A stretch of 64,000 bases of DNA, taken from assembly GCA_951799405.1 (NCBI GenBank), contig OX637363.1:7378001-7442000 (forward strand), written 5' to 3'. Position 1 is the first letter of the stretch; each line of letters begins with the position of its first letter. The position numbers were made by a program, and so were the translations under genes. The DNA comes from Agapetus fuscipes (Eukaryota > Arthropoda > Insecta > Trichoptera > Glossosomatidae). The notes beneath the pieces were generated by a model. The model did not search any database. It was given only the letters and a program-made list of their open reading frames with translations, and was not told where the DNA came from. This document shows positions 21,694 through 31,765 of this stretch, piece by piece.

Positions 21694-22440
21694 ATGGAAT
21701 CAAACGTTGTTCAACTAATAACGGAGGCATCAAACCTTTTGAATACCATGCAACTGGCGCTAATAAATGGCAATAATTCTGCAGTGAAGGCAGTTAAGGA
21801 GTTGACTTCTAAATTGCTACCCACGACGGCGGGACTGGCAAGAACGATGTCCCTGATTGGAGTTTTAACCGGCAAAATGGAAGGGGAATTGCAGACATTC
21901 AAGAGTAAGCCCATTTCAATGGGCGAGTCGGAGGACTCAAAGCATAATTCTATCTTCGATGCGATTAGCGAACTCGAGGAACGACGTGAAAAATCTAAGA
22001 ATGTAATGTTGATGAATATTCCAGAAAGCGCGGCCTCTACCCAGGTGCAGCGACTGAATGATGACCGCAACACTGTCATGAATATCGTCAGTAAGTTCGA
22101 TGAAGTCAAAACGGATTGTATCAAGGTATCCAGAGTTGGAAGAGTGGCGGCTGACAAAGTAAGGCCTGTTAAAGTTTCCTTTGCTGATTCTTCGGAGGCC
22201 AGATATGTGCTGCGTAATAATAGGCTTCTTGGCGATGGTGTGCGAGCTAAAGCTGATCTGACTCTCTCACAGAGGGAACATCTACGGGGTCTATGGAAGG
22301 AAGTCGAGGAGAGGCGAATGGCTGGTGAGGAGGAGCTGACGGTGAAATTTTTCGATTCAATTCCAAAGATTGTAAAGCTCCGAAAAAACTTACCAGGAGA
22401 ATCGGCGCAACTGCCTACTATCAGAACGTCCGTGGAGTAA
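21694..22440 (+). CDS. LINE ORF1 protein (RNA-binding, RRM-like)
   Basis: An intact 248-codon ORF begins with ATG in the context AACAATGG. The first ~90 residues look helical. A segment at about residues 90-110 is rich in Glu, Arg and Lys. From about residue 105 to 190 the pattern (KNVMLMNIPES, then IKVSRVGR, then RPVKVSF and a Leu-rich strand) fits the RRM-like fold of ORF1 proteins in Jockey/CR1-group LINEs, which bind element RNA and form the ribonucleoprotein. No CCHC zinc knuckle is visible. The ORF lies directly upstream of the endonuclease/reverse-transcriptase ORF of the same element. The endonuclease frame overlaps its 3' end in the -1 frame. A slippery heptamer A AAA AAC lies in phase at 22383-22389. 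The family call is an inference from pattern and position. That this is a real protein-coding ORF is well supported by its length and conserved context. Confidence 0.8.
   Translation: MESNVVQLITEASNLLNTMQLALINGNNSAVKAVKELTSKLLPTTAGLARTMSLIGVLTGKMEGELQTFKSKPISMGESEDSKHNSIFDAISELEERREKSKNVMLMNIPESAASTQVQRLNDDRNTVMNIVSKFDEVKTDCIKVSRVGRVAADKVRPVKVSFADSSEARYVLRNNRLLGDGVRAKADLTLSQREHLRGLWKEVEERRMAGEEELTVKFFDSIPKIVKLRKNLPGESAQLPTIRTSVE
22383..22389 (+). promoter_or_regulatory. Candidate -1 ribosomal frameshift site (A AAA AAC)
   Basis: In the ORF1 frame the codons are CGA AAA AAC. This gives the X XXY YYZ heptamer A AAA AAC known from retroviral and retroelement -1 frameshifting. It sits 48 bases before the ORF1 stop codon. 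A one-base backward slip makes the next codon start at 22389, which is exactly the frame of ORF2 (open from 22329 to 25196). The predicted fusion is about 1,167 residues. I see no strong hairpin or pseudoknot 5-9 nt downstream by eye, only a weak GGC/GCC pairing around 22404-22415. Confidence 0.5.
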
Positions 22441-25196
22441 ACACAAAACTATCTGAATTATCTATTAGTGCATCTTTAACTTCATATGATATATTGTTTT
22501 TTACAGAAACCTGGTTGAATGAAGGTGTGCGTGACGGAGAGCTTGGTTTTGACCGTTACTGTGTGTATAGGAGAGATCGTGATCGTAAAGATAGTGGCAA
22601 GTCCAGGGGAGGAGGTGTTATGATCTGCGTTGCCAAAAGGTTCAGGTCCTGTATAATAAAATGTCTGAACACTTCATTGGAGCAAATATTTGTTAAAATC
22701 ATTCTCCCGATTGGAATTTTAATTGTGGCTTGCGTATATATTCCGCCAGGTTCAGACTCTGAATCCTACTCCAATCATTGTAAAGATATGGAAAGAATCC
22801 GTTTTAAATATCCAGACGCTAAAATCTTGGTTGCTGGGGACTACAATTTGCCGGGCGCCGAATGGTGTGAGTGTGAGGCCAATGCGGTGATAGATGATGA
22901 GTGTACCGCCGAAATTAAAAACATGTCCTCGTTCCTTGGTTTGGTTCAGTGTAATCTGGTACGTAACAGTTTAAACCGATTACTGGACTTAATATTTACA
23001 GATATTGATGGTCTTAATGTTTCCACAGCCGCGGAGATCATCCTGCCGGCTGATGCCCATCACCCCCCATTAGAGATAGATTTTATTGTGAATTATGAAA
23101 GGGAGTCCTTGCCGGAAAGAATTACAAAAAACTTCAAAACTTGTGACTACGACGTCATAAATAACCATCTTAATGAGGTTGATTGGTCTTTCCTTGATAC
23201 AAATACCGACGTAAATGAAATTGTGTCACAATTTTACAACGTTATAAATAGTTCCGTTCACGATTTTGTGCCTATCAAACGGCCACCATGGGGGAACTAC
23301 CCCAAATGGTTCACACGCGAACTTGTTGATAAGATTAGTTTGAAAAAAAGATTGCATGCCCAGTATAAGGCAACTGGGGACCCCAGTGACTACGAAGCAT
23401 TCAGTAGGGTAAGAAAGGAGTGCCAGGTGCTTTCAGCAGCGCTAAAACGTGAATTTTATAGAAACATAGAGAGACAGTTACCAGGAACCTCCGTGAATTT
23501 GTATAAACTTGCCAAATCTTTAAAAGACGATCATAGCGATTACCCGAAAATAATGTATTTCAATGACAGGTCTGCCAATAGCGTGAGTGATGTAGTGGAC
23601 TTATTTAGAAAATATTTCCTGTCAATCTACGAGGACGTTCTCATGGGTGTCAACACTCCGGCGCTCCCGCTGACTGATCGAGTTCATATCGCGCGTGTGA
23701 TATTTTCCGTGTCGGACGTGCAGCATGGTATTGATTCGCTGGATACTAATAAATCTGCAGGTCCTGATCAACTGCCGCCTGTTTTTATTAAGAATTGTTC
23801 AAATGTTATGTGTTGGATTTTACAAAAAATATTTAATAAATCTATTGAATCGGGAATTTTTCCAACAGCTTGGAAATCTAGCAACATTATTCCAATTTTC
23901 AAAAAGGGAGATAAATCTGATGTCACTAGCTATCGCCCAATATGTATACAATCCTGCATACCGAAGTTGTTCGAATGTATTCTTCTCAGTAAGATTAAGA
24001 GTGACTTAGCACTCGTTATATCGGACCAACAGCATGGTTTTATGCAAAACCGATCGACCTTGACAAACCTTTTGGAATTTCATTGTGATATCATGGATGC
24101 TTTTGTTACCAGGAGTCAGACGGACTGTGTATATACAGACTACTCCAAGGCGTTTGACCGCGTCTCCCATACAATATTATTGGCAAAGCTTCTTTCTCTT
24201 GGTATTGATGGTGCACTCCTTGCGTGGTTTTCGAGCTATCTTGCTGAAAGGGAACTTAGGGTTTGTGTGTCGGGCGTTGTTTCATCTCCTTTTTTGGCGA
24301 AGAGCGGTGTGCCGCAGGGCTCACATCTCGGACCCATTTTGTTTAATATATTTGTCAATGATCTCCTGAGCGGGTTTGACGGGGTGAGATTTGTCATGTT
24401 TGCTGATGACTTGAAAATTTACAGAGTGGTTAACTGTATTGGTGACTGCGAGATATTACAAAGAAATATTGACGTGCTTTATGACTGGTGTGTGAAGAAT
24501 GATTTAACTTTAAACATAGAAAAATGTCAAGTAATGCGTTTCCACAAAATTAAGAATCCCACGGTGTACCCTTACTCGATTGATGGTACACAGCTTATGT
24601 CGGTTGCGCAAATCAAAGATTTGGGAGTATTGTTGGACGCGGGATTAACATTTGTACCACACATAAAGGCAACTGTGGATAGGGCACTCAGAACATTAGG
24701 ATTTTCCTTACGACTGTGTGAAAATTTTTATAACGTGCACACCTTTATTTATATTTTTACAAGTTTGGTGAGGCCATTGCTGGAGTATAACTCCGTGTTG
24801 TGGTCTCCTCACTACCAGGTACATATACGTAGTATAGAAAAGGTACAAAACAAACTACTTCGCTTTATCAACTTCAAACTCGGAATACCCATCTCGGATA
24901 TCAATTATAACCAACTCCGAGAATCGTATAAACTTGCACCGCTCTCGGCTCGGAGAAGTGCTGCTGACATGGTTTTTCTATACAAACTCATTAATGGCTT
25001 GACCGACGCGCCCCAACTCCTATCAAAAATTAATTTCCGTGTCCCAATAAGGAACACGCGTAACGTGGATACTTTTGATGTGGCAGACTGTGCCGTGAAC
25101 TACCAGTATACTCGCCTTTTCAGCGACTGCCCAGGGAGGCGAACAAGCTGGAGGTTGATATTTTCTCCACGGGATTCTATACATTTAAAAAAATAA
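22389..25196 (+). CDS. LINE ORF2 polyprotein: AP endonuclease + reverse transcriptase
   Basis: One uninterrupted frame runs from 22329 (just after a TGA) to the stop at 25194-25196. The frame has no ATG before the endonuclease core. It encodes YYQNVRG at 22416, upstream of the nominal TTG at 22494, so the protein must start by -1 frameshift from ORF1, re-initiation or a non-AUG codon. I give the frame from the codon that follows the slippery site. Endonuclease motifs: TETWLNEG, GDYNLPGAEW (22839-22868) and the HHPPLEID block. RT motifs: YTDYSKAFDRVSH, SGVPQGSHLGP, and the catalytic FADD near 24399-24410. The C-terminal part has the usual thumb pattern (KDLGVLLD, LVRPLLEYNSVLWSP). The architecture is that of Jockey/CR1-group non-LTR retrotransposons performing target-primed reverse transcription. 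No stop codon or frameshift is seen over 900 codons, so this copy is young or was recently active. Confidence 0.88.
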   Translation, partial: LTRRIGATAYYQNVRGVNTKLSELSISASLTSYDILFFTETWLNEGVRDGELGFDRYCVYRRDRDRKDSGKSRGGGVMICVAKRFRSCIIKCLNTSLEQIFVKIILPIGILIVACVYIPPGSDSESYSNHCKDMERIRFKYPDAKILVAGDYNLPGAEWCECEANAVIDDECTAEIKNMSSFLGLVQCNLVRNSLNRLLDLIFTDIDGLNVSTAAEIILPADAHHPPLEIDFIVNYERESLPERITKNFKTCDYDVINNHLNEVDWSFLDTNTDVNEIVSQFYNVINSSVHDFVPIKRPPWGNYPKWFTRELVDKISLKKRLHAQYKATGDPSDYEAFSRVRKECQVLSAALKREFYRNIERQLPGTSVNLYKLAKSLKDDHSDYPKIMYFNDRSANSVSDVVDLFRKYFLSIYEDVLMGVNTPALPLTDRVHIARVIFSVSDVQHGIDSLDTNKSAGPDQLPPVFIKNCSNVMCWILQKIFNKSIESGIFPTAWKSSNIIPIFKKGDKSDVTSYRPICIQSCIPKLFECILLSKIKSDLALVISDQQHGFMQNRSTLTNLLEFHCDIMDAFVTRSQTDCVYTDYSKAFDRVSHTILLAKLLSLGIDGALLAWFSSYLAERELRVCVSGVVSSPFLAKSGVPQGSHLGPILFNIFVNDLLSGFDGVRFVMFADDLKIYRVVNCIGDCEILQRNIDVLYDWCVKNDLTLNIEKCQVMRFHKIKNPTVYPYSIDGTQLMSVAQIKDLGVLLDAGLTFVPHIKATVDRALRTLGFSLRLCENFYNVHTFIYIFTSLVRPLLEYNSVLWSPHYQVHIRSIEKVQNKLLRFINFKLGIPISDINYNQLRESYKLAPLSARRSAADMVFLYKLINGLTDAPQLLSKINFRVPIRNTRNVDTFDVADCAVNYQYTRLFSDCPGRRTSWRLIFSPRDSIHLKK

Positions 25197-25204
25197 TAAA
25201 TAGT

Positions 25205-25325
25205 ATGTAGGTATCCGCATTTTGTCGGTCTCTCATCATCCATTCTTTCCGCAGGCCCAAGCCATCTCAACACATTTTTTTTTTGTACCTTTAGTTTCAC
25301 ATCTTCTTTCTTTCTTGCACAACAC
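25205..25325 (-). pseudogene. RTE-like ORF fragment in LINE 3' UTR
   Basis: The minus strand reads ARKKEDVKLKVQKKNVLRWL and GPAERMDDERPTK. This parallels ARESVKVKIKRSLLRWFGHM in the family A LINE ORF but is clearly diverged. Confidence 0.55.
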
Positions 25326-25787
25326 ATTGTAAATTGTATGTTGTATTGCATTGTATGAAAATTTTTTTTATAAAAAAATCCTTGAAATTTTAAATGATCT
25401 TTTGTTTATTCTATTAATTTTAGCAAATTTTACACTTGATTTAGTATATTATGTTTGTGACAACCCTGATCAAATAATGAAGATTTGTTGTTTATTACAA
25501 CAATTTTTGTATACAACAATTACTTACACTGGTTTATGGTTTTTGCATTATTATTTTTAAAGTTTATTGTTATTATTTTTAAATTGTTAGCTCTATTGCT
25601 TTATAACCATCGTATATTTACATCTTTGTATATTATTTATGTGTCATTTATTTGTGTTATATTTTAAGATATTAGTTTTATACCTATAGATACAGTACCT
25701 ACTTATGTACCTACATATTTATATTTATCGCAATGTTGTAAAAGGCTATATAGCCGTTTATTCTTCTTAAATAAATAAATCTTAGCA

Positions 25788-25880
25788 CATGCATAGATTC
25801 AAACTCACAGAAGACTATATTAGAGGCATACACATACACATAAGCAACCTAAAATCAGGTTCATAAGTTTGTGACCATAC
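25788..25880 (-). mobile_element. Solo LTR fragment (family L)
   Basis: Matches the far end of the 29738-30096 LTR (TTCAAACTCACAGAAGACTA, CACATAAGCAACC). Confidence 0.55.
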
Positions 25881-25889
25881 ATACATAGC

Positions 25890-25952
25890 TGTTATACGTA
25901 TCTGCTTGTGGGCATGCATTTATTATGAATCCTGCATGTTAATGCATCTTGG
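25890..25952 (+). mobile_element. Family A fragment
   Basis: ATCTGCTTGTGGGCATGC to ATGCATCTTGG; the end of the core only. Confidence 0.5.
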
Positions 25953-26604
25953 AAGATCTTTAAAAGAAGGTTTAAATAAAAAAACCGTAGTAGGTACATT
26001 GAAACAATCATTTTAAGACCTAAAAAAGAATTGACGGAAATAAAGTAATGAGATTAAAGCTCTTTAAAGGCTTCTGACCTCGTTTAACTTTTCAACAAAA
26101 CAAAAAAAAACTTTTTTTACACTCCCCGTCGAAATGAAGAAAAAAGTTGAGAATTTTTTGTTCATTCATTCTTAAAAGCTCGCTTGTAAGAGAGCTTGAA
26201 CAAGGGGAAAGCTTTCCATCTGAAATAAGGCTTTGCAGGAAGTCGGATGTAAATTTGAAGAAGCCTTAAATCTCAAGCAGATGTAACTGACACTGTGCGT
26301 AAAGAATTATGCCTTACATTTAACAGAATTATTCATTAAAAGCTTCTATTCTTGTACGCTTATCGATGGCTGTAGGATGGCTACGTAGCCTAAATTTTTC
26401 GTCATTGAAAAATATATTTCCTTAACTTTTATGTTCTCGGCATTGTTCATAATTTATCTAAATAAAAAAATAAACATACGAAAAACTGTCGCCACAAAAT
26501 ATACTTGTTGAAATGTTAAATAATTATATCCAGGTGTTATCATTCAGACTGAATGCAACTGGTTTTTGTTTGGATATTTGCGCTCCTGTAACTGTAACTG
26601 TAAA
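25953..26604. other. No gene seen
   Basis: AT-rich, no family recognised. Confidence 0.4.
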
Positions 26605-26830
26605 TCTGTTGTCATTTCGCTAGGGGTGGCCAGAGCCTCAAAAGAGCTGCCTCCATTTCTTCCTATTCTGACATACCTCTTTCAATTCGTTCATATTCAT
26701 CACCTTTTTCATGCATTCTTTAAATCTCGCTTTGTATATCCCATTCTTTCACAATCTCTTCAATCTGATCACTCCAAATTTTTTTTTGTCGTCCCTGTCC
26801 TCTTTTTCCTTTCTGTGGCGGCGACAAAAC
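26605..26830 (-). pseudogene. RTE-like ORF C-terminal remnant (family Q)
   Basis: The minus strand reads KGKRGQGRQKKIWSDQIEEI, VKEWDIQSE, stop, then MHEKGDEYERIERG and ends near CTCTGGCCACCCCTAGC. Clear homologue of the GRGRPRKVWMDQISEIANEW block. Confidence 0.65.
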
Positions 26831-27604
26831 TTACATATAGCTCTTGAGGTGTTATTCACACTAAAAATATGTTAAAAAAATCATCCAAGTATTAAAAGCT
26901 GTTTTTCCGGGATCGTATTATAAATCTACTGATTCATTTTTAAAAAATAAAGTGAATGAACCCTGTCAATAAAAAATAAATGGAAAAAAAATCCGAGTAA
27001 AGAAGGCGCATCGGTTTTGACGAGATTTCCAATTTTATACGGGGAATTTTTCGAGTACATGAACCAAATCAAATTATCGAAAAAAAAAAATCAAAAAGTT
27101 TTGTCATTCATTTGCATGCAGTACACGGCTGTATAAAAAATAAAACTGGGATCGCTGTTTGGGGTTCAAAGAATACGTTGTCAGTGATTTCGGAAAAAAT
27201 CAGCCAATATAAAATAAAATTTGAATAATTTTATGCTAAACGAAAAATGAACTTTCTGTATTTATTTTTTTACAAAGTCTTTTAATGAAAAGGTTCCTGA
27301 AAAAATTACATAATTTGAAAAGGTAATTTGCATGATTTTACTCTGTTAAATGTTTTCAGGAGGTAATTTGAATAAGCAGAATGTTAAATTTTTTTTTTTA
27401 ATTTTATCCTTCACCATCTAAGGTGTACATTTTTTTATATTAAGTACCTATTTATTTAGAGAATAATCTATCTTTCCGAAAAAATTATAATGTAGAAATT
27501 GATCCACTTGTCGTCATTTTATCAAATTGAAATTTTATCATATTTCATGTCAATGACAGTGCATTCTTATTAAAAGGTTTTTTTTTTGAACAAAAAAAAA
27601 CAAT
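26831..27604. other. No gene seen
   Basis: Very AT-rich, no family recognised. Confidence 0.4.
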
Positions 27605-27840
27605 AATTGATGACTTAGTAACACACTTAGTAACACACTTAGTTACCTAGTAACCACTCACTAAAAACAATAATTGATGACTTAGTAACACACTTAGTAA
27701 CACACTTAGTAACACACTTAGTTACCTAGTAACCACTCACTAAAAACAATAATTGATGACTTAGTAACACACTTAGTAACACACTTAGTAACCTAGTAAC
27801 CACACACTCAGTAACCACTTAGACACTTAGTAACCTTTCA
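27605..27840. repeat. Tandem repeat, ~65-77 bp unit
   Basis: Three higher-order units, each starting CAATAATTGATGACTTAGTA and built from a 12-bp subunit (ACACTTAGTAAC). They differ by one subunit in length and close with CTAGTAACCACTCACTAAAA. The last unit is degraded. There are no separate spacers, so it is not a CRISPR. Confidence 0.9.
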
Positions 27841-27857
27841 TTTAAAAAAATAAAAAG

Positions 27858-28071
27858 AAACAACAAATTGTATTAGGTTTTTGTACCTGACGATGGAAAC
27901 ATTGTCTCCGAAACAGGTCGTACATTATGGAATTTTACTCGCTCCGTAACCTAATACAATTTGTTTTTTTTTGATTTTAATTTTTTTTTTAAATAAACTT
28001 TGTTTTATTCCTCTTTTATTGTTTTTTTTTTTGAGATTTTACTAACATTTTCGGAGAACCTCCATCGTCGG
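27858..28071. repeat. Inverted-end sequence with hairpin motifs
   Basis: ACAAATTGTATTAGGTT (27862) and AACCTAATACAATTTGT (to 27965) are inverted. The plus-strand motif at 27887-27920 is CTGACGA, GGAAAC-ATT-GTCTCC, GAAACAGG. A minus-strand version is at 28047-28071 (CCGACGA, GGAG-GTT-CTCC, GAAAATG). Confidence 0.6.
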
Positions 28072-28215
28072 GTAGCAATAAAACAATAAAAGTGAAATAA
28101 AAAAAAGTTGTATTTTAAATTATTTATAAAGAATAATAACACCTTTTAATAATGGCTTTCCACAGCATTTTACAAAAATCTTTCGAAAAATGCTTTCTTA
28201 CGGTGTTTTTTTAAT

Positions 28216-28248
28216 GTATCGACTACCGTTGCAAAGGTCATCATCAGG
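28216..28248 (-). repeat. Hairpin motif, single
   Basis: On the minus strand CCTGATGATGACC, a loop, GGTAGTC and GATAC. It follows the CTGANGA-hairpin-GAAAC scheme with GATAC in place of GAAAC. Confidence 0.4.
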
Positions 28249-28305
28249 ATGTGATAGACTAGCAGCATGTATATGATGGTTGAGCAGATTCTTTACTTTA
28301 TCTTG

Positions 28306-28436
28306 TCAAATGCGGTGTACCACAGGGTCCTGTTTTGGGACCTGAACTATTTACTTTATACATTGACTATATATACATTGAAAGGATACCAGAAATGGTG
28401 CTTCTTCTCCCATGGATAATATGCAAATAACCCTAT
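28306..28436 (+). pseudogene. LINE reverse-transcriptase fragment
   Basis: Reads KCGVPQGPVLGPELFTLYID, the conserved RT motif B region, then degrades to a stop. The catalytic YADD region is not found. Confidence 0.6.
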
Positions 28437-28628
28437 CGTAAATAATTAGCTCATTCTGATCAGAGACTCGAGAGTGATATGATAGGGTTAATCTAGGAAG
28501 TAGAGCGATAGATGGCACATTATATACTCAAATTAAATCCCCCGCAGACAGAGATAAAATGAATTTCTTCAACACCAAGACAACATATTTGTTGTAATAA
28601 TTCAATTTTTTATCAATATTGTAAATAT

Positions 28629-28976
28629 TGTTACGAACTATGAAATCAAAATCTACGCCTACCAATACATATACGATAGTGTGGGTAGAATAATCTGGGA
28701 GTAGTCCGTGATGGTGGTAGTGCATAGAACGGTGTTCAGGTGTGAGCGAGAAATCGAAGAATGATTTGTAATATGCGAGAAAGATCTCTTTTTTACCTAT
28801 TATATGTAGCGACTGAAATGGTGTGGAGAGCGATTAGTCGCTCCAAGCATTTTGCCGTGAATACCACTAGACGCAGAGATTATCAATTGTTGTAAATTTT
28901 GAACCAAACCGTGTAAAATAAATAATTGCAGTTTGATTGAAGAGAATCCTAACAAAGTCGTTACGGTATCAAACTA
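28629..28976 (+). mobile_element. Solo LTR (family L), copy 3
   Basis: Begins TGTTACGAACTATGA and ends AGTCGTTACGG, containing GAACCAAACCGTGTAAAATA, AATAAATAATTGCAG and TTGATTGAAGAG. TGTTACG...CGTTAC ends fit a Gypsy-like LTR. Confidence 0.65.
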
Positions 28977-29649
28977 TCCTTGGCAAAAAAAAAACCTCAA
29001 TCAGACTCCAGACAGAGATGAAAATAATAATACATAATTAATTGAATTTAATAGTTCCTCTCTGTTGAAATGTATAAAGTTATAGCAATCTCGTTTATTT
29101 AAGGTTCTGAATTTTAAAATGTACTACATTTAAATAAATAAAAAAGAGAGTGCACTTTAAACGAAAAATATTTTAATGACATTTTTCAGTCTTTTGCATT
29201 TTGTGCATTTCTGGTATTTTGCAAAATAAAAAAGAAGCACAAACATTTACCTCTTCCAGAGAGACACCTTCAAAACTCCTTAATTCACCCAGAGCTCGGG
29301 TTCAGCAAGCCAGTACTCGGTGCGCAGAACATCCAAGTGTTTGTTTCCTTTCATGTGAAAATAAAAATAAAAAACGCAAGAATTTCAGCGACGCAAACGT
29401 AAAATTTTTCTTTTAAATTAAATGCAGATTTTCTCGTAAGACCATTTTCAGGTTGCGATTTTTTTTAATGATGAAAATTAAAGTAATTAAAGTAGTACGA
29501 AGAAGCTCTTTGAAATATTTCGTAGTTCTACTGGTACACGTACAGCTTATTTTTGTTATGTATTTGTTTGTGAATGTAGGTTGCAAGGTTCTTTACATCC
29601 GCTATAAGTATGAAGTATTTTAAACGGAAATTTGTGTGAATTCGAAAAG
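28977..29649. other. No gene seen
   Basis: A 71-codon ORF at 29201 has no recognisable domain. Confidence 0.35.
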
Positions 29650-29722
29650 GTTTACTCAGCCCTCACAAAAATGTGATACCTCCACTTCAATTGAAGTGGT
29701 TGGTCTAAGGCCCACAACCTCA
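29650..29722 (+). mobile_element. SINE E fragment
   Basis: ACTCAGCCCTCACAAAAATG and CTTCAATTGAAGTGGTTGG; head and end missing. Confidence 0.6.
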
Positions 29723-29737
29723 CCAGTGTATTGATTT

Positions 29738-30096
29738 TAGTTGGGTTCTTTTAATCAAACTGCAATTTTTTTTTCAAGATTGATTTTACACAATGTCGGT
29801 TTACAGTGTACTGATTTCTAGCTCTTGGCTTATCGAATTCGCGGCTCAATGTTTTAATCGACTCTCAAAGCGGTCCAAATATGTATATACAGCGTCTAAA
29901 CGGACGCCTCTCGCGAATTCCAGACCCTTCTATGATGTAACCACACACTTCTGTATTGTTCCATATTATTCTAGTTACGCACACACACAACTGCGTGCCT
30001 GGGCACATGCACACATTCAAACTCACAGTAGACTATACTAGAGGCGGATACACACACATAAGCAAGCCACGCAATCGGACTCATAAGTTCGTAACA
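29738..30096 (-). mobile_element. Solo LTR (family L), fullest copy
   Basis: On the minus strand begins TGTTACGAACTTATGAG (30096). It contains GGCGTCCGTTTAGACGC, AGAGCTAGAAATCAGTACAC, and TTGCAGTTTGATTAAAAG near the end. Length ~358 bp. Confidence 0.7.
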
Positions 30097-30104
30097 ATAT
30101 ATCG

Positions 30105-30165
30105 GTTCTTCCTTTGAGGACAATCGGCGGCAAGAAATTGCACTATGTGTGCAGCTTAATTAAAT
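30105..30165 (+). mobile_element. SINE E 3' end
   Basis: GGCGGCAAGAAATTGCACTA and GTGTGCAGCTTAATT, the terminal part of SINE E. Confidence 0.6.
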
Positions 30166-30208
30166 GATCAGCAACCTGACAATCCATAAGCAAAAAAATA
30201 AAGCTTTC

Positions 30209-30463
30209 TAAAATCTAAATCTAAATCTAAGCTGCAAAGATATGTATCATTTGAGATTCATATTAAATGCATTCCCACAAGCAGACATGCATAATTTCGC
30301 GCTTACACATGCCGCATGTGGACCTACAATATAAAAAACCCAATCTCAAATGAACATAAGCCCTGCAACTCTTGCCGACCTTCCCTGAAGCAGGGGTGAC
30401 ATTGTCAAAGTGAACCATTTTTTACAGTAAGGGTGGTCAGTCGCATACCAACCTATCAGTCTT
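30209..30463 (-). mobile_element. Family A copy (TTTAGA tail)
   Basis: Full core, beginning AAATCTAAATCTAAATCTAA. Confidence 0.85.
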
Positions 30464-30756
30464 TGCTCAGGTTTTATCTATCGGTGAAATTCAAGGTCGC
30501 ACTTTATTATTGAAGTGAGTGCTTAGCATGGGACTGTCTTTGAATAACACTGATAGGGTTTGTTTGCTTCGTCAAGAGCTTCTCATTATGTCATATGAGA
30601 GCGTGTTGAGTGAAGAGCAACCCTTTATAGACCCTTACGGATCCCACCCTTGATTACAACTATGTACATATAGCAAGACGAAATAGATACTGTTACTGTG
30701 ACTAGGAACCTTCAAAGCTTAAATTGACGGTAGGTTGGTGACCATCAAACATAGAG

Positions 30757-31165
30757 GAACGGAAACTAACTTACTGCATTGATACATACAATCTACCACT
30801 TTTGTCTCAGTCCTGTCAAACGTTGCAATTGTATAGTAATACAAAACACGTATTTACGTATCGAATTTAATTTTTTATTGCATTTTCCATTTTGTGTTTT
30901 GACACCCAATTACAACACATATGGCATATTGTCTTAAAATAATGCCTTTTTCCTTAAAAACCGTAAATTTTATCGATCACAAGATTTATACCGCATGCGT
31001 CTATGTTTAGACTGTTCCGGGCATAGTACCTACGCACGCGGCAATGCTGCCACCTTTCTAGAAACATTTTTGCATTCGCTTAATTTTTTTTTGTACGCAT
31101 GGAAATTCAACTATGAAATTGTTTGTTCTCTTTCTTATTAATGACCATTTGTGGGTTGAAACATA
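30757..31165 (+). repeat. Family R repeat, copy 2
   Basis: ATAGAGGAACGGAAACTAAC to TTGTGGGTTGAAAC. Shares ATCACAAGATTTATACCGCA with copies 1 and 3. Confidence 0.75.
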
Positions 31166-31519
31166 TATATTATATTGTCTATTTTCGTTAAAATTATCTC
31201 TAGTCCACAGATATCATAAGTCAATGTTGGTGACAGTTCGCTGCCTTAGTTCTTGTTTATCTTATACGCCATTGAGAAAATTTTACATGAGCAATGTTTG
31301 CATGTGTACTGGACCAATGTGTCTTATGAAAACAAGAAATTTATTTAAAAAATATATAAAAGAACTCTCACATTATCGAGTTTTACGGTTTTTCTTGGCT
31401 CAGATTGTGTAGAATTTGATTCTTAAGACAACTGCATGAAAAAGTCATATTTGACAAGATTGGCGTACACGATAAACAAGAACTGGTGGAGCGAGTTGAA
31501 GGAGGGGGTTTTGTGATAG
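31166..31519. other. No gene seen
   Basis: The 99-codon ORF starting in family R has no recognisable domain. Confidence 0.35.
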
Positions 31520-31616
31520 TCCAAGTAACCTTTTAGGTTTAAAAAAGGTTACAAAAAGGTCCCAGAACCTTTTTTAACCTTTTTGTAACCTTTTTAAAAC
31601 CTAAAAGGTTACTTGG
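31520..31616. repeat. 97-bp near-perfect palindrome
   Basis: CCAAGTAACCTTTTAGGTTT pairs with AAACCTAAAAGGTTACTTGG. Inner AAAAAGGTTAC units repeat on both arms, with CCCAGA at the centre. Confidence 0.85.
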
Positions 31617-31765
31617 GAGGCCAACAAACTGAGAAAGTTAAAAGCATTTTTTGTTGCTTTTATCTTTTATTTTAAACGTTATTTACTTCTCGTTGATCCT
31701 TAAAAAATGACGTTTTACACGATGACGGCTGCAGTTTGTAGCCGATTTTCACCAACAATTGAACT

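Larger units (their letters stand above)
21600..25785 (+). mobile_element. Near-complete Jockey/CR1-group LINE
   Basis: The element contains ORF1 (21694-22440) and ORF2 (to 25196). A 3' UTR of about 590 bp follows and ends in AATAAATAAATAAAT-type repeats at about 25768-25780. The 5' boundary is not visible; the T-rich stretch at 21655-21670 just before ORF1 is a guess at the 5' UTR. No target-site duplication was recognised. Within the 3' UTR, 25205-25325 reads on the minus strand as part of another retrotransposon ORF (see the separate entry), so the UTR is chimeric or carries an insertion. Confidence 0.75.

Noticed and set aside
21711..22157. 148-codon minus ORF
   Set aside because: Antisense shadow of the LINE ORF1.
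22494..22496. TTG as the start of LINE ORF2
   Set aside because: The conserved endonuclease start (YYQNVRG) lies 78 bases upstream in the same frame, so translation must enter earlier.
27605..27840. CRISPR array
   Set aside because: No spacers; it is a simple tandem repeat in a eukaryotic context.
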